A stretch of 32,106 nt of DNA from an uncultured Glaciecola sp. (GCA_905479945.1 CAJQOP010000084.1:1-32106); one strand, 5' to 3'. Shown: positions 1-8,821, counted from the stretch's first letter. Program-made: numbers and translations. The notes: generated from the letters alone by a model not told the origin.

Positions 1-160
1 CGACAAAATCAAAAGTCCCTTGTTGCAGCATAGGTAATGCTGTATTGCCGTCATCAGCTTCTTGGATACTAGTAAAGCCAAGATCCTTTAACAAATTCTT
101 AATGATACGCCTCATTGTTGAAAAATCATCAACAACTAGGATTTTCATATTTTTATCCAA
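1..160 (-). CDS. cheY: Chemotaxis response regulator CheY, N-terminal part (runs off window)
   Basis: Single-domain receiver that, when phosphorylated by CheA, binds FliM and switches flagellar rotation. About 53 residues are visible. They contain the acidic pocket in [18 protein letters not shown] and then [19 protein letters not shown], a very close match to gammaproteobacterial CheY. The phosphoacceptor Asp lies just beyond the window edge. Start choice: an ATG at 146-148 has no Shine-Dalgarno sequence at normal distance. An in-frame TTG at 158-160 has GGAGG (166-170) five bases upstream and gives MDKNMKIL, an N-terminus I recall from Shewanella-type CheY. I therefore prefer TTG. It follows fliA after 50 bases, with no sigma-28 promoter visible in the gap, so it is probably the tail of the flhAFG-fliA transcript and the head of a che operon. 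Confidence 0.95.
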   Translation of the reverse strand, partial: MDKNMKILVVDDFSTMRRIIKNLLKDLGFTSIQEADDGNTALPMLQQGTFDFV

Positions 161-210
161 AACTGCCTCCGCTGAGGTATTAATAAATTACAAAGAAAAT
201 CGAAGAAAAT

Positions 211-939
211 TTAACCTTCTGTTTTCCAAGACTGCATTTTCGACTTTAATTTCAACATACCTTGGCTATGGATTTGACTCACTCGAGATTCACTAACCTC
301 AAGTGCTTCGCCAATTTCACGCAAGTTTAATTCTTCATCGTAGTAAAGCGAGAGAACTATGGCTTCTCGCTCCGGTAATGTTGTTATCGCCTGAGCAAGC
401 GCTTTCTGAAATGATCCTTGCACCATATTTTCAAAAGGACTGTCTTGCCCTTTTGTAACATCCGTGGTCAAAACATCTTCACTTACGCCCAAGTCTTCGA
501 TTCCAACTAGTTTACCTGCGTTAACTTCGTTTAACATTCGATGATAATCCTGCACTGATACTTGCAGCCTTTCAGCTACATCAATATCGCGCGCATCGGA
601 ACCGGTGGCTTTTTCAACTTCTGAAATAGCTTGTGTAATTGCTCGACTATTCTTGTGCACTGAACGCGGGGTCCAGTCGCCTTTTCGAATTTCGTCAAGC
701 ATTGAACCGCGAATGCGAATACCAGCAAAGGTTTCAAAACTTGCACCTTTAGAGCCATCAAAGTTTCTTGCTGCTTCGAGCAAGCCAATCATCCCTGCTT
801 GAATCAAATCGTCTACTAAGACGCTTGCTGGCAACCTTGCCATTAAATGATGAGCAATTCTTTTAACTAGAGGTGCATGTCGTTCGACCAATTGGTTTTT
901 ATCAATTTGTTGTTGATAGACTGCCACTTTGTTACTCAC
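211..939 (-). CDS. fliA: Flagellar sigma-28 factor FliA
   Basis: RNA polymerase sigma factor for late flagellar and chemotaxis genes, normally held inactive by FlgM. The protein is 242 aa, the usual length. Region 2 is seen as HAPLVKRIAHHLMARLP and then DDLIQAGMIGLLEA and SFETFAGIRIRGSMLDEIR (about residues 20-90). Region 3 follows, and region 4 has the helix-turn-helix LREIGEALEVSESRVSQIHS near residues 205-225. The start is GTG (937-939), matching the normal N-terminal length ahead of region 2; the Shine-Dalgarno sequence is weak. It lies 11 bases after flhG and 50 before cheY, so it looks co-transcribed with flhAFG. No sigma-28-like promoter was seen in the adjoining gaps. Confidence 0.98.
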   Translation of the reverse strand: MSNKVAVYQQQIDKNQLVERHAPLVKRIAHHLMARLPASVLVDDLIQAGMIGLLEAARNFDGSKGASFETFAGIRIRGSMLDEIRKGDWTPRSVHKNSRAITQAISEVEKATGSDARDIDVAERLQVSVQDYHRMLNEVNAGKLVGIEDLGVSEDVLTTDVTKGQDSPFENMVQGSFQKALAQAITTLPEREAIVLSLYYDEELNLREIGEALEVSESRVSQIHSQGMLKLKSKMQSWKTEG

Positions 940-950
940 TGATTATTTAC

Positions 951-1802
951 CTACTCGTTTCTCGACACTAGCTGTTCGATGAAAAATTCCAAATGCCCAC
1001 CAGGTTGTTCTGGTATAGGCCACATCATGGCTTTTTCAGCTAAGCTAGTAATCGCCACTGCTGCCGGCGATGATGGATATGCATCAACGATGGTAGCCTG
1101 TTTGCGTACAGATTTACGAATGTTTTCGTCGAATGGAATAATACCCACCAACTCTAATGCAACATCCAAAAATCGCCCTGTCACTTTGGAAAGCTTACTA
1201 AAGAGTTCTTTCCCTTCCTTTTCACTGCGAACCATATTGGCTGCAATTTTAAATTTAAAAACTCCGTGTTCACGGTTCAGAATTTTTATCAATGCGTATG
1301 CATCTGTTAGCGAGGTAGGCTCATCACACACCACAACCAAAACGTCTTGTGCTGCTCGTGAAAAACTCATCACCATGTCTGAAATGCCAGCAGCTGTATC
1401 CACTAGCAAAATATCGATTTCTGTACGTAGCTCACTAAAAGCTCTAATTAAGCCTGCATGCTCAGTCGGGCCGAGCTCAGCCATAGACTGAGAACCCGAG
1501 GTTGCTGGCGCGATCTTAACGCCATGCGGGCCCGTCACTAAAATATCATCCAAGGTGCATTCACCTTGAAGTACATGAGATAAGTTTTTATCAACACGCA
1601 AACCTAGCAGGACGTCGACATTAGCCAAGCCCAAATCAGCGTCTAGTACCATGACGCGTTTGCCTTGTTTAGCGAGTGAAATAGCGAGGTTCAAAGTTAT
1701 GTTGGTTTTACCAACGCCACCTTTACCGCCGGTCACGGCAATCACTTTAATTAATTTGGTTTGATTCATTTTTCTTAAACTGCTCGCTTGATCTTCTATC
1801 AT
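951..1802 (-). CDS. flhG: Flagellar number regulator FlhG/FleN, MinD-like ATPase
   Basis: ParA/MinD-family ATPase that limits the number of polar flagella, by acting on FlhF and by antagonising the FlrA/FleQ activator in related bacteria. The 283-aa protein has the deviant Walker A KGGVGKT at residues 27-33, the switch I region DADLGLANVDVLLGL after residue 53, and Walker B-like LLVDTAAGI near residue 135. An internal Met at residue 12 gives the shorter N-terminus common in the family. The upstream ATG overlaps the flhF stop as ATGA, typical of translational coupling, so I keep it. The C-terminal region resembles the amphipathic membrane-targeting tail of MinD relatives only loosely. Also called FleN or YlxH. 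Confidence 0.97.
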   Translation of the reverse strand: MIEDQASSLRKMNQTKLIKVIAVTGGKGGVGKTNITLNLAISLAKQGKRVMVLDADLGLANVDVLLGLRVDKNLSHVLQGECTLDDILVTGPHGVKIAPATSGSQSMAELGPTEHAGLIRAFSELRTEIDILLVDTAAGISDMVMSFSRAAQDVLVVVCDEPTSLTDAYALIKILNREHGVFKFKIAANMVRSEKEGKELFSKLSKVTGRFLDVALELVGIIPFDENIRKSVRKQATIVDAYPSSPAAVAITSLAEKAMMWPIPEQPGGHLEFFIEQLVSRNE

Positions 1803-3346
1803 ACGGCTCTGATGCCTTCATCAGAAATTGATGGCTTAGTATGCGCCAATCCATACTTTTTATAAAGTTTTGACGCTACCATTGTTAGATTTTTCGCATC
1901 TGCGAGTTTAATGTCTTCGGGCACTCTTTGTCCATCCGTTACGTAGCTTAGCCTGAGGTCATTTTCAATCACTACGCTCAATGCTTCACCCAAGCTATAA
2001 CATTCGTCTAATTTACTGAAAATACAACCTGTTAGGTGTGTATTATTATACGCTTGTATGGTTTGGTGTAACACTTGGTACTGTGCTCCTGCAGGTAACA
2101 CTAAATATTTCTTTATGTTCGCTGTAGTTTCTTTTTCATAATCATTAAGTTGCGTGATTAAACGAGCATCTCTTTGACTAAAGCCTGCGGTATCAATTAA
2201 GACTAATTTTTTGTGTCTCAATTGATATAGTATATGGGCTAACTCCTCAGAAGTCTGTGCTTTTTTGACAGTACAGCCAATAATTTTCCCATATGTCGCG
2301 AGTTGTTCAAATGCCGCAATTCTATATGTGTCAACGGTAATCATGGCTACTTCATTAGCACCATGCTTTTGCGCATATTTAGCAGCAAGTTTTGCAACCG
2401 TAGTTGTTTTACCCGTTCCTGTCGGCCCGACTAAAGCAACGATGCCTGATTGTTGTAATATATCATTACCGCCAACATGCAAGCGATTGGAAATCAAATT
2501 TAGCAAATACTCCCAGCCTTCATTTTCAGTGGTTTGAGGCGGCAGAAAGCTAACTAATTGGTCTGTTAGCTTTTCACTGATACCCATACCTAAAAGTTTG
2601 TTACCTAGAAAATAATGTGTTGGGTTTTTGCGTTTGTTTTTTTCTTCACTCAAACCATTAACTTGGAACTGCAAAACATTGCGAATAGAAGCTAGCTCCG
2701 ACTTTATTGAGTTAAGTTCATCATTCGACTGCAAACTGCCGTTTTGATTAAACAAGTCAGACACCTGGGTTTCGGCGAAATCTGACTGCTGGGCGAAATT
2801 TGACTGCTGGGCGGAATTTGAATGCTGGGCGGAATTAAAAGGCTGGGCAAAGTCATCATTCAGATTATTGACTGGCGTACGAACATATTGATTAGTTAAC
2901 TCAGCTTCCTTACGGCGCTTATCAGCTTGTTCAGAATCTGCATAAGTTTGACTAACTATAGGTTCAAGGCGCTGTGCTGGATAGCGATGCGGTTCTTTTT
3001 CACTGCGCTTTGCAACATTTGCGTTAGCTTGCGCGACACTATCAAAACCGTCGCTGCTGTCGTCAGTTAATTGACCTGCTTGCTGTTTTTCTAATAGAGC
3101 TTTTAAACTATCTGGGCCATCATCACCAATGATTTCACTCAAGGTTGGCGTATTTTTTGACCTTTTACCTAAACTAATTTTCGGTACTGGCTTTGTCATT
3201 TCAGTTTCTTTATCTACCGCAGCAACTAGTTCAACGCCATCCGCTACTTTTTTATTAGACATAATAACTGCATCGCCGCCAAGTTCGTCTTTAACTTGTT
3301 TTAGGGCTTCGCGCATGTCCTTGCCAAAAAAACGTCTAATTTTCAT
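1799..3346 (-). CDS. flhF: Flagellar placement GTPase FlhF
   Basis: SRP-type GTPase that directs the first flagellar proteins, including FliF, to the cell pole. The 515-aa protein begins with the conserved basic MKIRRFFGKDMREALKQVK. A long, weakly conserved linker (about residues 50-220) follows, then the NG domain. P-loop GPTGTGKT is at 307-314, DTYRIAAFEQL at 339-349, DTAG at 385-388 and the guanine-specificity motif SKLDE at 444-448. The linker holds a run of near-identical six-residue units of the type AQQSNF (about 166-192), encoded by an 18-bp tandem repeat. It lies 33 bases after flhA and overlaps flhG by 4 bases. The flhF-flhG pair predicts polar flagellation. Confidence 0.97.
   Translation of the reverse strand: MKIRRFFGKDMREALKQVKDELGGDAVIMSNKKVADGVELVAAVDKETEMTKPVPKISLGKRSKNTPTLSEIIGDDGPDSLKALLEKQQAGQLTDDSSDGFDSVAQANANVAKRSEKEPHRYPAQRLEPIVSQTYADSEQADKRRKEAELTNQYVRTPVNNLNDDFAQPFNSAQHSNSAQQSNFAQQSDFAETQVSDLFNQNGSLQSNDELNSIKSELASIRNVLQFQVNGLSEEKNKRKNPTHYFLGNKLLGMGISEKLTDQLVSFLPPQTTENEGWEYLLNLISNRLHVGGNDILQQSGIVALVGPTGTGKTTTVAKLAAKYAQKHGANEVAMITVDTYRIAAFEQLATYGKIIGCTVKKAQTSEELAHILYQLRHKKLVLIDTAGFSQRDARLITQLNDYEKETTANIKKYLVLPAGAQYQVLHQTIQAYNNTHLTGCIFSKLDECYSLGEALSVVIENDLRLSYVTDGQRVPEDIKLADAKNLTMVASKLYKKYGLAHTKPSISDEGIRAV
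2775..2846 (-). repeat. 18-bp imperfect tandem repeat, about 4 copies, inside flhF
   Basis: Four adjacent 18-base units are visible, at 2775-2792, 2793-2810, 2811-2828 and 2829-2846. On the plus strand each starts gcgaaa or gcggaa and ends gctgg. They stay in frame and encode AQQSNF-type hexapeptides in the B-domain linker of FlhF. A frame-preserving repeat in a tolerant linker is a plausible site of length variation between strains. Confidence 0.85.
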
Positions 3347-3379
3347 GATGTTCCCGTTTAGTGTTTGTAATGCGTCAGT

Positions 3380-5479
3380 TTATTGACCGACTGATGACAC
3401 TATTTTTATTTGTTTGTCGTCTGGTATCTCTTGATAAGACAACACATGTAATCCTATAACAGCGTGCTTTAAGAATCTTGATAACACTGGACGTAACATG
3501 CCAGATGTTAGTAATACTGATGGCTCACCTGCTAATTCTTGCTGCTGACTAGCTTCAGTTAACGATTGTTGAATCTTTTCTGCAAGTCCAGGCTCTATTC
3601 CTGCACCATCTTCACCACCTGCTTGTAATGACTGATGCAACATCTGTTCCAAGTCTGGTGCTAGAGTAATAACAGGAATTTCATCGCCGCCAGAAGTAAT
3701 ATCCTGCACAATCAACCGCTTCAATGCGATACGTAAAGCAGACACCAACACATCCGGGTCCTGACTCTTAGGTCCGTATTCACTAAGTGTTTGGCAAATC
3801 GTGCGCATATCTCGGATAGGTACGCCTTCGTACAGCAAGGTTTGCAAGACTTTTACGATAGTACTCAGTGACAACACATCTGGTACCAAGCCTTCAACTA
3901 ACTTAGGGTTTGTTTTCTCTAGCATATCCAACAATTGCTGCACTTCTTCATGTCCAAGCAATTGATATGCATTTGTTGTAAGCAACTGACTCAAATGAGT
4001 AGCTACAACAGTTGCCGAATCGACAACTGTATAACCTAATGTTTGCGCGTGTTCGCGCTGACTGTCTTTTATCCAAACAGCTTCAAGGCCAAATGCAGGA
4101 TCGGTTGTTTTAGTGCCTGAAAGCTCGCCAAAAACTTGACCTGGATTAATCGCCAATTCGTTGTCATGGCTAATTTCAGCCTCACCAATCGACACACCCA
4201 TCATTGAAATCGAATAAGCATTAGGTGAAAAATCAAGATTGTCACGTATATGCACTGGAGGAATAAGAAAGCCCAATTCTTGTGATAGCTTCTTACGAAC
4301 TCCTTTAATACGAGTAAGTAATTCGCCACCTTGAGATTTATCTACTAAAGGGATCAGGCGATAGCCGACTTCCAAACCAATAGTGTCCACATGCTGAACA
4401 TCATCCCAATCAAGGTCTTTTATTTCGTTTAAACCACTGCTTTTATCAGGCATAGCCTCAACCAAAGCCTTTTCCTCGGCTTCTTTGGCTTTCATTTTAT
4501 CTCTGAAGAGAGCGTATCCGCCAACTAATACCGAGAAGCTAAGGAAAGCCACATGCGGCATGCCGGGCACAACTCCCATAATGAAGAGAATTGCCGACGT
4601 AATATAAAGTGCTTTACGATTAGCTAGTTGCTCACGAATTTCATGACCCATTTCCTGCGAGTCATTTTCACGCGTTACTATAATCGCGGTAGCTACCGAG
4701 AGTAATAGCGACGGAATCTGAGCAACCAGTCCATCACCAATGGTAAGGATGGTATATACTTCCATTGCAGTAGAGAAATCTAGATCATGTTGAAACATGC
4801 CAACAAACAAGCCGCCAACAATATTGATTAGCATGATGAATAGACCGGCTATAGCATCACCTTTCACGAATTTTGACGCACCGTCCATTGAACCATAGAA
4901 GTCAGCTTCCGACGTAATCTCTTCTCGACGCTTGCGCGCTTGATCTTGATCGATGTAACCTGCATTCAAATCGGCATCAATAGCCATTTGCTTGCCAGGC
5001 ATTGCATCTAACGTAAAGCGGGCGCTGACCTCGGAGATACGACCTGCACCTGCAGTCACTACCTTAAAATTGATAATAAGTAAGATTGCGAAAACGACGA
5101 CACCAACTACGTAGTTGCCGCCAATAACCACTTCACCAAACGCTTGAATGACCTTGCCGGCAGCGTCGCCACCTTCATGCCCTTCTAACAATACAACTCG
5201 AGTTGAGGCCACATTCAAAGCAAGGCGCAATACGGTGGCGATTAACAAGACTAATGGAAATATACCAAAATCGATTGGACGTTTAGTAAATACAGAGACC
5301 AAAATAATGACAAGAGAAAGGGCAATATTGAAGCTAAACAACACATCTAGCAGCACTGCTGGCATAGGTAAAATAACCATACCCATGATCGCGATGACCA
5401 CTATTGGCGCACCTAAACCAGCGACAATGCTTTTTAGTTGAGTTCTATCTGCATGTTGGAAAGCGGAAGTTAGTTGCAT
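3380..5479 (-). CDS. flhA: Flagellar type III export gate protein FlhA
   Basis: Inner-membrane component of the flagellar export gate. Its cytoplasmic nonamer docks chaperone-substrate complexes. The 699-aa length is normal. Residues about 20-320 hold a series of hydrophobic segments. The FHIPEP-family signature ARFTLDAMPGKQMAIDADL is at about 153-171, followed by the cytoplasmic loop RREEITSEADFYGSMDGA and a large soluble C-terminal domain. The ATG at 5477-5479 has no obvious Shine-Dalgarno sequence. A sigma-54-like site at 5521-5536 predicts a leader of about 30 bases. In Shewanella, Vibrio and Pseudomonas flhA normally lies next to flhB; here a cyclase gene lies between them. Confidence 0.98.
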   Translation of the reverse strand: MQLTSAFQHADRTQLKSIVAGLGAPIVVIAIMGMVILPMPAVLLDVLFSFNIALSLVIILVSVFTKRPIDFGIFPLVLLIATVLRLALNVASTRVVLLEGHEGGDAAGKVIQAFGEVVIGGNYVVGVVVFAILLIINFKVVTAGAGRISEVSARFTLDAMPGKQMAIDADLNAGYIDQDQARKRREEITSEADFYGSMDGASKFVKGDAIAGLFIMLINIVGGLFVGMFQHDLDFSTAMEVYTILTIGDGLVAQIPSLLLSVATAIIVTRENDSQEMGHEIREQLANRKALYITSAILFIMGVVPGMPHVAFLSFSVLVGGYALFRDKMKAKEAEEKALVEAMPDKSSGLNEIKDLDWDDVQHVDTIGLEVGYRLIPLVDKSQGGELLTRIKGVRKKLSQELGFLIPPVHIRDNLDFSPNAYSISMMGVSIGEAEISHDNELAINPGQVFGELSGTKTTDPAFGLEAVWIKDSQREHAQTLGYTVVDSATVVATHLSQLLTTNAYQLLGHEEVQQLLDMLEKTNPKLVEGLVPDVLSLSTIVKVLQTLLYEGVPIRDMRTICQTLSEYGPKSQDPDVLVSALRIALKRLIVQDITSGGDEIPVITLAPDLEQMLHQSLQAGGEDGAGIEPGLAEKIQQSLTEASQQQELAGEPSVLLTSGMLRPVLSRFLKHAVIGLHVLSYQEIPDDKQIKIVSSVGQ

Positions 5480-5520
5480 ATAACAGAATTTTGACGGCTA
5501 AGTAATAATATTGGAGTTAT

Positions 5521-5536
5521 TACAACTAACGTGCCA
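5521..5536 (-). promoter_or_regulatory. Candidate sigma-54 promoter for flhA
   Basis: The minus strand reads TGGCACGTTAGTTGTA: a perfect -24 element TGGCACG, then N4 and TTGTA where TTGCA is expected. The -12 GC is GT, the only flaw. It would start transcription near 5510, about 30 bases before the flhA start, in the gap after the cyclase stop codon. Confidence 0.65.
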
Positions 5537-5560
5537 AGACGCGAAAATTAAGGGAAATAT

Positions 5561-8551
5561 TTACAACATAGGAAGAACTTGGTCACGGCCAAGACTTTTA
5601 CCTTCATATAACAAGCTATCTGCTCGCTTAATACATTCATCGATGCTTGTCGAACTTTCTATGTTAGCAACTCCCGCCGTTAAAGAGACTCGAAGCGTTC
5701 TATCTTCAAATTTGAATTCATTTTTTCGCACTGTTTCACGGTATTTATTGGCTATATTGATGGCGTCTTTTAATTGTGTGTTGGGTAAAAGGACAATAAA
5801 TTCTTCACCGCCCCAGCGCGCCAAAATATCGTAATCGCGTGTACTTTTTTGCAACAAGTTCGCAAATTCTATCAGCACCATATCGCCGGCCTCATGACCA
5901 TGGTCATCATTGATACGTTTGAAAAAATCGATGTCGATTAAAATAATAGAAAACAGTTCATTGTTTCTTTTATACTTCGAAAATTCTTTTCCAACAGCAT
6001 CTGTAAACCCGCGACGATTGTAAACTTGAGTTAGTGGGTCGAGCGTAGTCAATAAAGTAAGCTGCTCATTTGCCAGCTGCAATTCGACAGTTTTCTCTTG
6101 CACGGTTTGATAAAGCATTACTGAGCGTTTGTGTAAGGCATAAGTGCGCCACCTAATTATCAGAAAAGCGACAACAAGGAATGACACACCAAACAAAATG
6201 ATTGCCCAAGTTGTTTGCCACCAGGGTGGCGCAACCAAAATTGGCATTCTTTGCGGGCTATCGTTCCAAATACCATATCGATTTGTCGACTTGACCTCCA
6301 AAATATAACCACCTGGGTCTAAATTGGTGTAGGTCACAGTACGATTCTTACTATCTAAATACTGCCAACGATCGTCAAAGCCAATAAGGCGGTAGGCGTA
6401 TTCAATACTTTTGGGGCTGCCAAACTCTAAGGCTGAAAACTCTATATTAACTAATATGTGATCTGGTGATAATGATATTCGAGTAACCGCATTAGCCTCA
6501 TTTGTTATGGCACCATACTTATCCTCTAGCCCTTGGCTATCGTCGCTGTCAAGTATTGCAACGCGCGTAAATATTAGTTGTGGCATGCTTTGAGGTTTAT
6601 TTATATCATCTGGGTGAAAGTAAGTAACACCCTGGTCCCCAGCAAAAACGATTGTGCCATCGCTTTTAATCGCATGCGCACCAATATAATATCCTGTCTC
6701 ATTGGCTCCATCATTGGCGTCAAAAACATCAACAAGGCCAGTCTCTTTATTTGCGCGATAGATGTTTTTTTCACTCGACATCCAAATATTTCCAATATCG
6801 TCTTCTACAACTGCCCCAACAGAAAATGGGGGGAAATCAGCATCGGTAAACAACCGTGAGAATGTTGCTTCCCCGCTGAAAGTTTCTAACTCAAGCAAGC
6901 TTAAACCGTAGCCTTGTGTACCAACATAAAAACTTGTTTCATCACGCTGTGAAATCCAAGTCACAACATCGTGGATTAAACTATTTTTGTTCTCAGGTTC
7001 ATTGATAAACCTGCGAACTTCTTGAGTACTAGGGTTAATTAAATAGATACCGCTTATGGTTGAAACCCAGAGTTGTTCGGACGATATTGGTAAGATATTC
7101 GTTACCAAAGGCACATCATAGTTTTTCAAAACAACATTATTGGTTGTGTCGTACAAATACAAGCCATTGTCACGTGTTCCTACCCACAAATTGTCATTTA
7201 GACCAACTCTTAAAGAATAAATCGAAATATTTCTCAATGCGACATCATCAACAAAATCCGCACCGTCAACCAGTTTACTTAAGCCTAAGCGGGAGCCAAT
7301 CCAGAGTGTTTTAGAAGTGTCAGCATACGCCACTACGGTCATTTTTTTTATTGATTCAGTGTCTCCTTCAGCGCGCCAAGGTCCTTCAATCGAAAAATCT
7401 GGATTAACTTTCACAATTCCATTTTTTGACGCTATCCAAAGCGTGTCATCGGCTTGTTTAGTAACAAAATAATTGATTTGATTATTGTCAAAATTGATTC
7501 TTTTAAACATAGTAGAATTTAGGTCTAAAACTCCAAATCCCCTAGTATCTGTGCCAAATAAAACCAATCCCGTATCGATATTAAATAAGGAAAGAATGCT
7601 GTCAGAAAAATTGTCGTCACCACTATCCGAGCGATTTAAAAAATTAACAAACTCAAGACTATCTGACTCAGGAAAGATATACGCGCCATTAAGAGTGGCC
7701 ACCCATATTGAGCCATCGTTCATTTGTTGAATCTCATTGACAACAGTCTTGGCAAATCCGTCTTTGGAGGATATGTTTACGATATTGGAAAAACTATTGC
7801 CGAGCACATCAGCACGAAAGACACCTTGCCCTACGGTTCCAATCCATAATTTCCCTGCGTCGCCTAATTCAATAGCAGTCACTTCAATTTTTGACAGTAA
7901 TTCATCGCGCCAAACATTTGTACTTATGTCATAACTCATGACACCATTATTTGTTGCAACTAGTATGCGGCTTTTATTTAACGCAATGACTTCATTGACT
8001 GCATTGCTTTGATCAGGTGGCGAAATAGGTGAGAAACTTTTTTCACCTACTTTTTTCATATATAGAGCTCTTTTTGAGCCAACAAAAATATTTTCTTGCG
8101 CATCAATAAAGACGTTTCGCAGTGACTTGTCTATGCCTCCATGATGGTCAAAAAGCGGAATATGTTCAAACGTTTGAGTAGCCACTCGCATGACATCAAG
8201 GCCGTTTATCGTTGCTATCCAAATGTCCCCAGTAAGCGGATGAACGTCAAGACTAAAAGCTAGTGAGCCCGACAGTCCTTTTTGAGGATCTTCATGTTGT
8301 CCGAAATGAGTGAATGTATAGCCATCGAAGCGATCAATACCGGCCTGAGTAGCGAACCAAATATAGCCATTTTTATCCTGTGCTATATCGTAAACGGAAA
8401 TTTGGGAGAGACCATCTTCAACGCTATAGTTTTTACTTTCAGGAATTTGATATTGGGTAGACGCCGAAGCAAATGCATTAAAGCTTATAATAAGCCAAAG
8501 AATCGGCACACCTAGAAGACAAAATCGCAAATGCTTGTTTACCGCTCTCAT
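5561..8551 (-). CDS. Periplasmic-sensor diguanylate cyclase (Reg_prop repeats, Y_Y_Y, TM, GGDEF)
   Basis: Predicted membrane-bound c-di-GMP synthase with a large periplasmic sensor. Numbered from the ATG at 8549-8551 (996 aa), it has an N-terminal signal-like segment ending near SFNAFASA. Many beta-propeller repeats of the two-component-regulator type follow (for example NGYIWFATQAGIDRFDGYTF, GDIWIATINGLDVM). Next come a Y_Y_Y-like domain near 700-770 (EYAYRLIGFDDRWQYLD, DPGGYILEVKSTN), one transmembrane helix at about 782-801, a short coiled linker, and a GGDEF domain from about 838. The active-site motif is GGEEF (914-918). An inhibitory-site RxxD (RDYD, 905-908) lies exactly five residues before it, so the enzyme looks active and product-inhibited. 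A GTG at 8564-8566 would add five residues; neither start has a strong Shine-Dalgarno sequence. It has its own sigma-70-type promoter. The ligand is unknown. Confidence 0.93.
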   Translation of the reverse strand: MRAVNKHLRFCLLGVPILWLIISFNAFASASTQYQIPESKNYSVEDGLSQISVYDIAQDKNGYIWFATQAGIDRFDGYTFTHFGQHEDPQKGLSGSLAFSLDVHPLTGDIWIATINGLDVMRVATQTFEHIPLFDHHGGIDKSLRNVFIDAQENIFVGSKRALYMKKVGEKSFSPISPPDQSNAVNEVIALNKSRILVATNNGVMSYDISTNVWRDELLSKIEVTAIELGDAGKLWIGTVGQGVFRADVLGNSFSNIVNISSKDGFAKTVVNEIQQMNDGSIWVATLNGAYIFPESDSLEFVNFLNRSDSGDDNFSDSILSLFNIDTGLVLFGTDTRGFGVLDLNSTMFKRINFDNNQINYFVTKQADDTLWIASKNGIVKVNPDFSIEGPWRAEGDTESIKKMTVVAYADTSKTLWIGSRLGLSKLVDGADFVDDVALRNISIYSLRVGLNDNLWVGTRDNGLYLYDTTNNVVLKNYDVPLVTNILPISSEQLWVSTISGIYLINPSTQEVRRFINEPENKNSLIHDVVTWISQRDETSFYVGTQGYGLSLLELETFSGEATFSRLFTDADFPPFSVGAVVEDDIGNIWMSSEKNIYRANKETGLVDVFDANDGANETGYYIGAHAIKSDGTIVFAGDQGVTYFHPDDINKPQSMPQLIFTRVAILDSDDSQGLEDKYGAITNEANAVTRISLSPDHILVNIEFSALEFGSPKSIEYAYRLIGFDDRWQYLDSKNRTVTYTNLDPGGYILEVKSTNRYGIWNDSPQRMPILVAPPWWQTTWAIILFGVSFLVVAFLIIRWRTYALHKRSVMLYQTVQEKTVELQLANEQLTLLTTLDPLTQVYNRRGFTDAVGKEFSKYKRNNELFSIILIDIDFFKRINDDHGHEAGDMVLIEFANLLQKSTRDYDILARWGGEEFIVLLPNTQLKDAINIANKYRETVRKNEFKFEDRTLRVSLTAGVANIESSTSIDECIKRADSLLYEGKSLGRDQVLPML

Positions 8552-8605
8552 CAAAGGTTTACCCACACTACTTCAAAATTAAAATATGCTTCATTAACAA
8601 TTTTG

Positions 8606-8633
8606 ATTATATTGTCTTTTATCTTTTAAGCAA
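8606..8633 (-). promoter_or_regulatory. Sigma-70-type promoter for the cyclase gene
   Basis: The minus strand has -35 TTGCTT (8628-8633), a 16-base spacer and a perfect -10 TATAAT (8606-8611). The -10 lies about 55 bases before the preferred start codon. It suggests the cyclase is expressed separately from the sigma-54 flagellar operons on both sides. Confidence 0.65.
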
Positions 8634-8719
8634 GTGATTGAAAATCCTACTTTACAGAAATACGCTAACCAAACCAAAAGTCATAAGGCAACCCTCCGAT
8701 AAGATTGTGACCTAAGCAC

Positions 8720-8758
8720 GTTAAAAACATCCAAATTCACATGGATGTGAGTTTTAGC
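8720..8758 (-). terminator. Imperfect hairpin in the flhB-cyclase gap, possible weak terminator
   Basis: On the plus strand ACATCC (8727-8732) pairs with GGATGT (8743-8748). Outside a GAG bulge, GTTAAAA (8720-8726) pairs with TTTTAGC (8752-8758), with one G-T wobble. On the minus strand the inner stem ends GGATG followed by five T, so it could terminate the fliL-flhB transcript. A second, alternative palindrome TCACATGGATGTGA lies inside it. The structure could instead be a copy of a dispersed palindromic repeat; only a genome search can tell. Confidence 0.4.
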
Positions 8759-8821
8759 GCCTACCATACACCGCGTATAGCATGTTTTTTGTCTAGATTC
8801 TTTGGCGTTCGAATTTAATTT

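Noticed and set aside
161..210. Sigma-28 promoter between fliA and cheY
   Set aside because: No TAAA-N15-GCCGATAA-like pair is visible in the 50-base gap.
979..1491. 170-codon open frame on the plus strand
   Set aside because: It is the antisense shadow of flhG, which has full family motifs; no start signal or recognisable product.
8680..8760. c-di-GMP riboswitch upstream of the cyclase gene
   Set aside because: Tempting because of the gene's function, but I cannot find the conserved GEMM core or its tetraloop/receptor elements on the minus strand.
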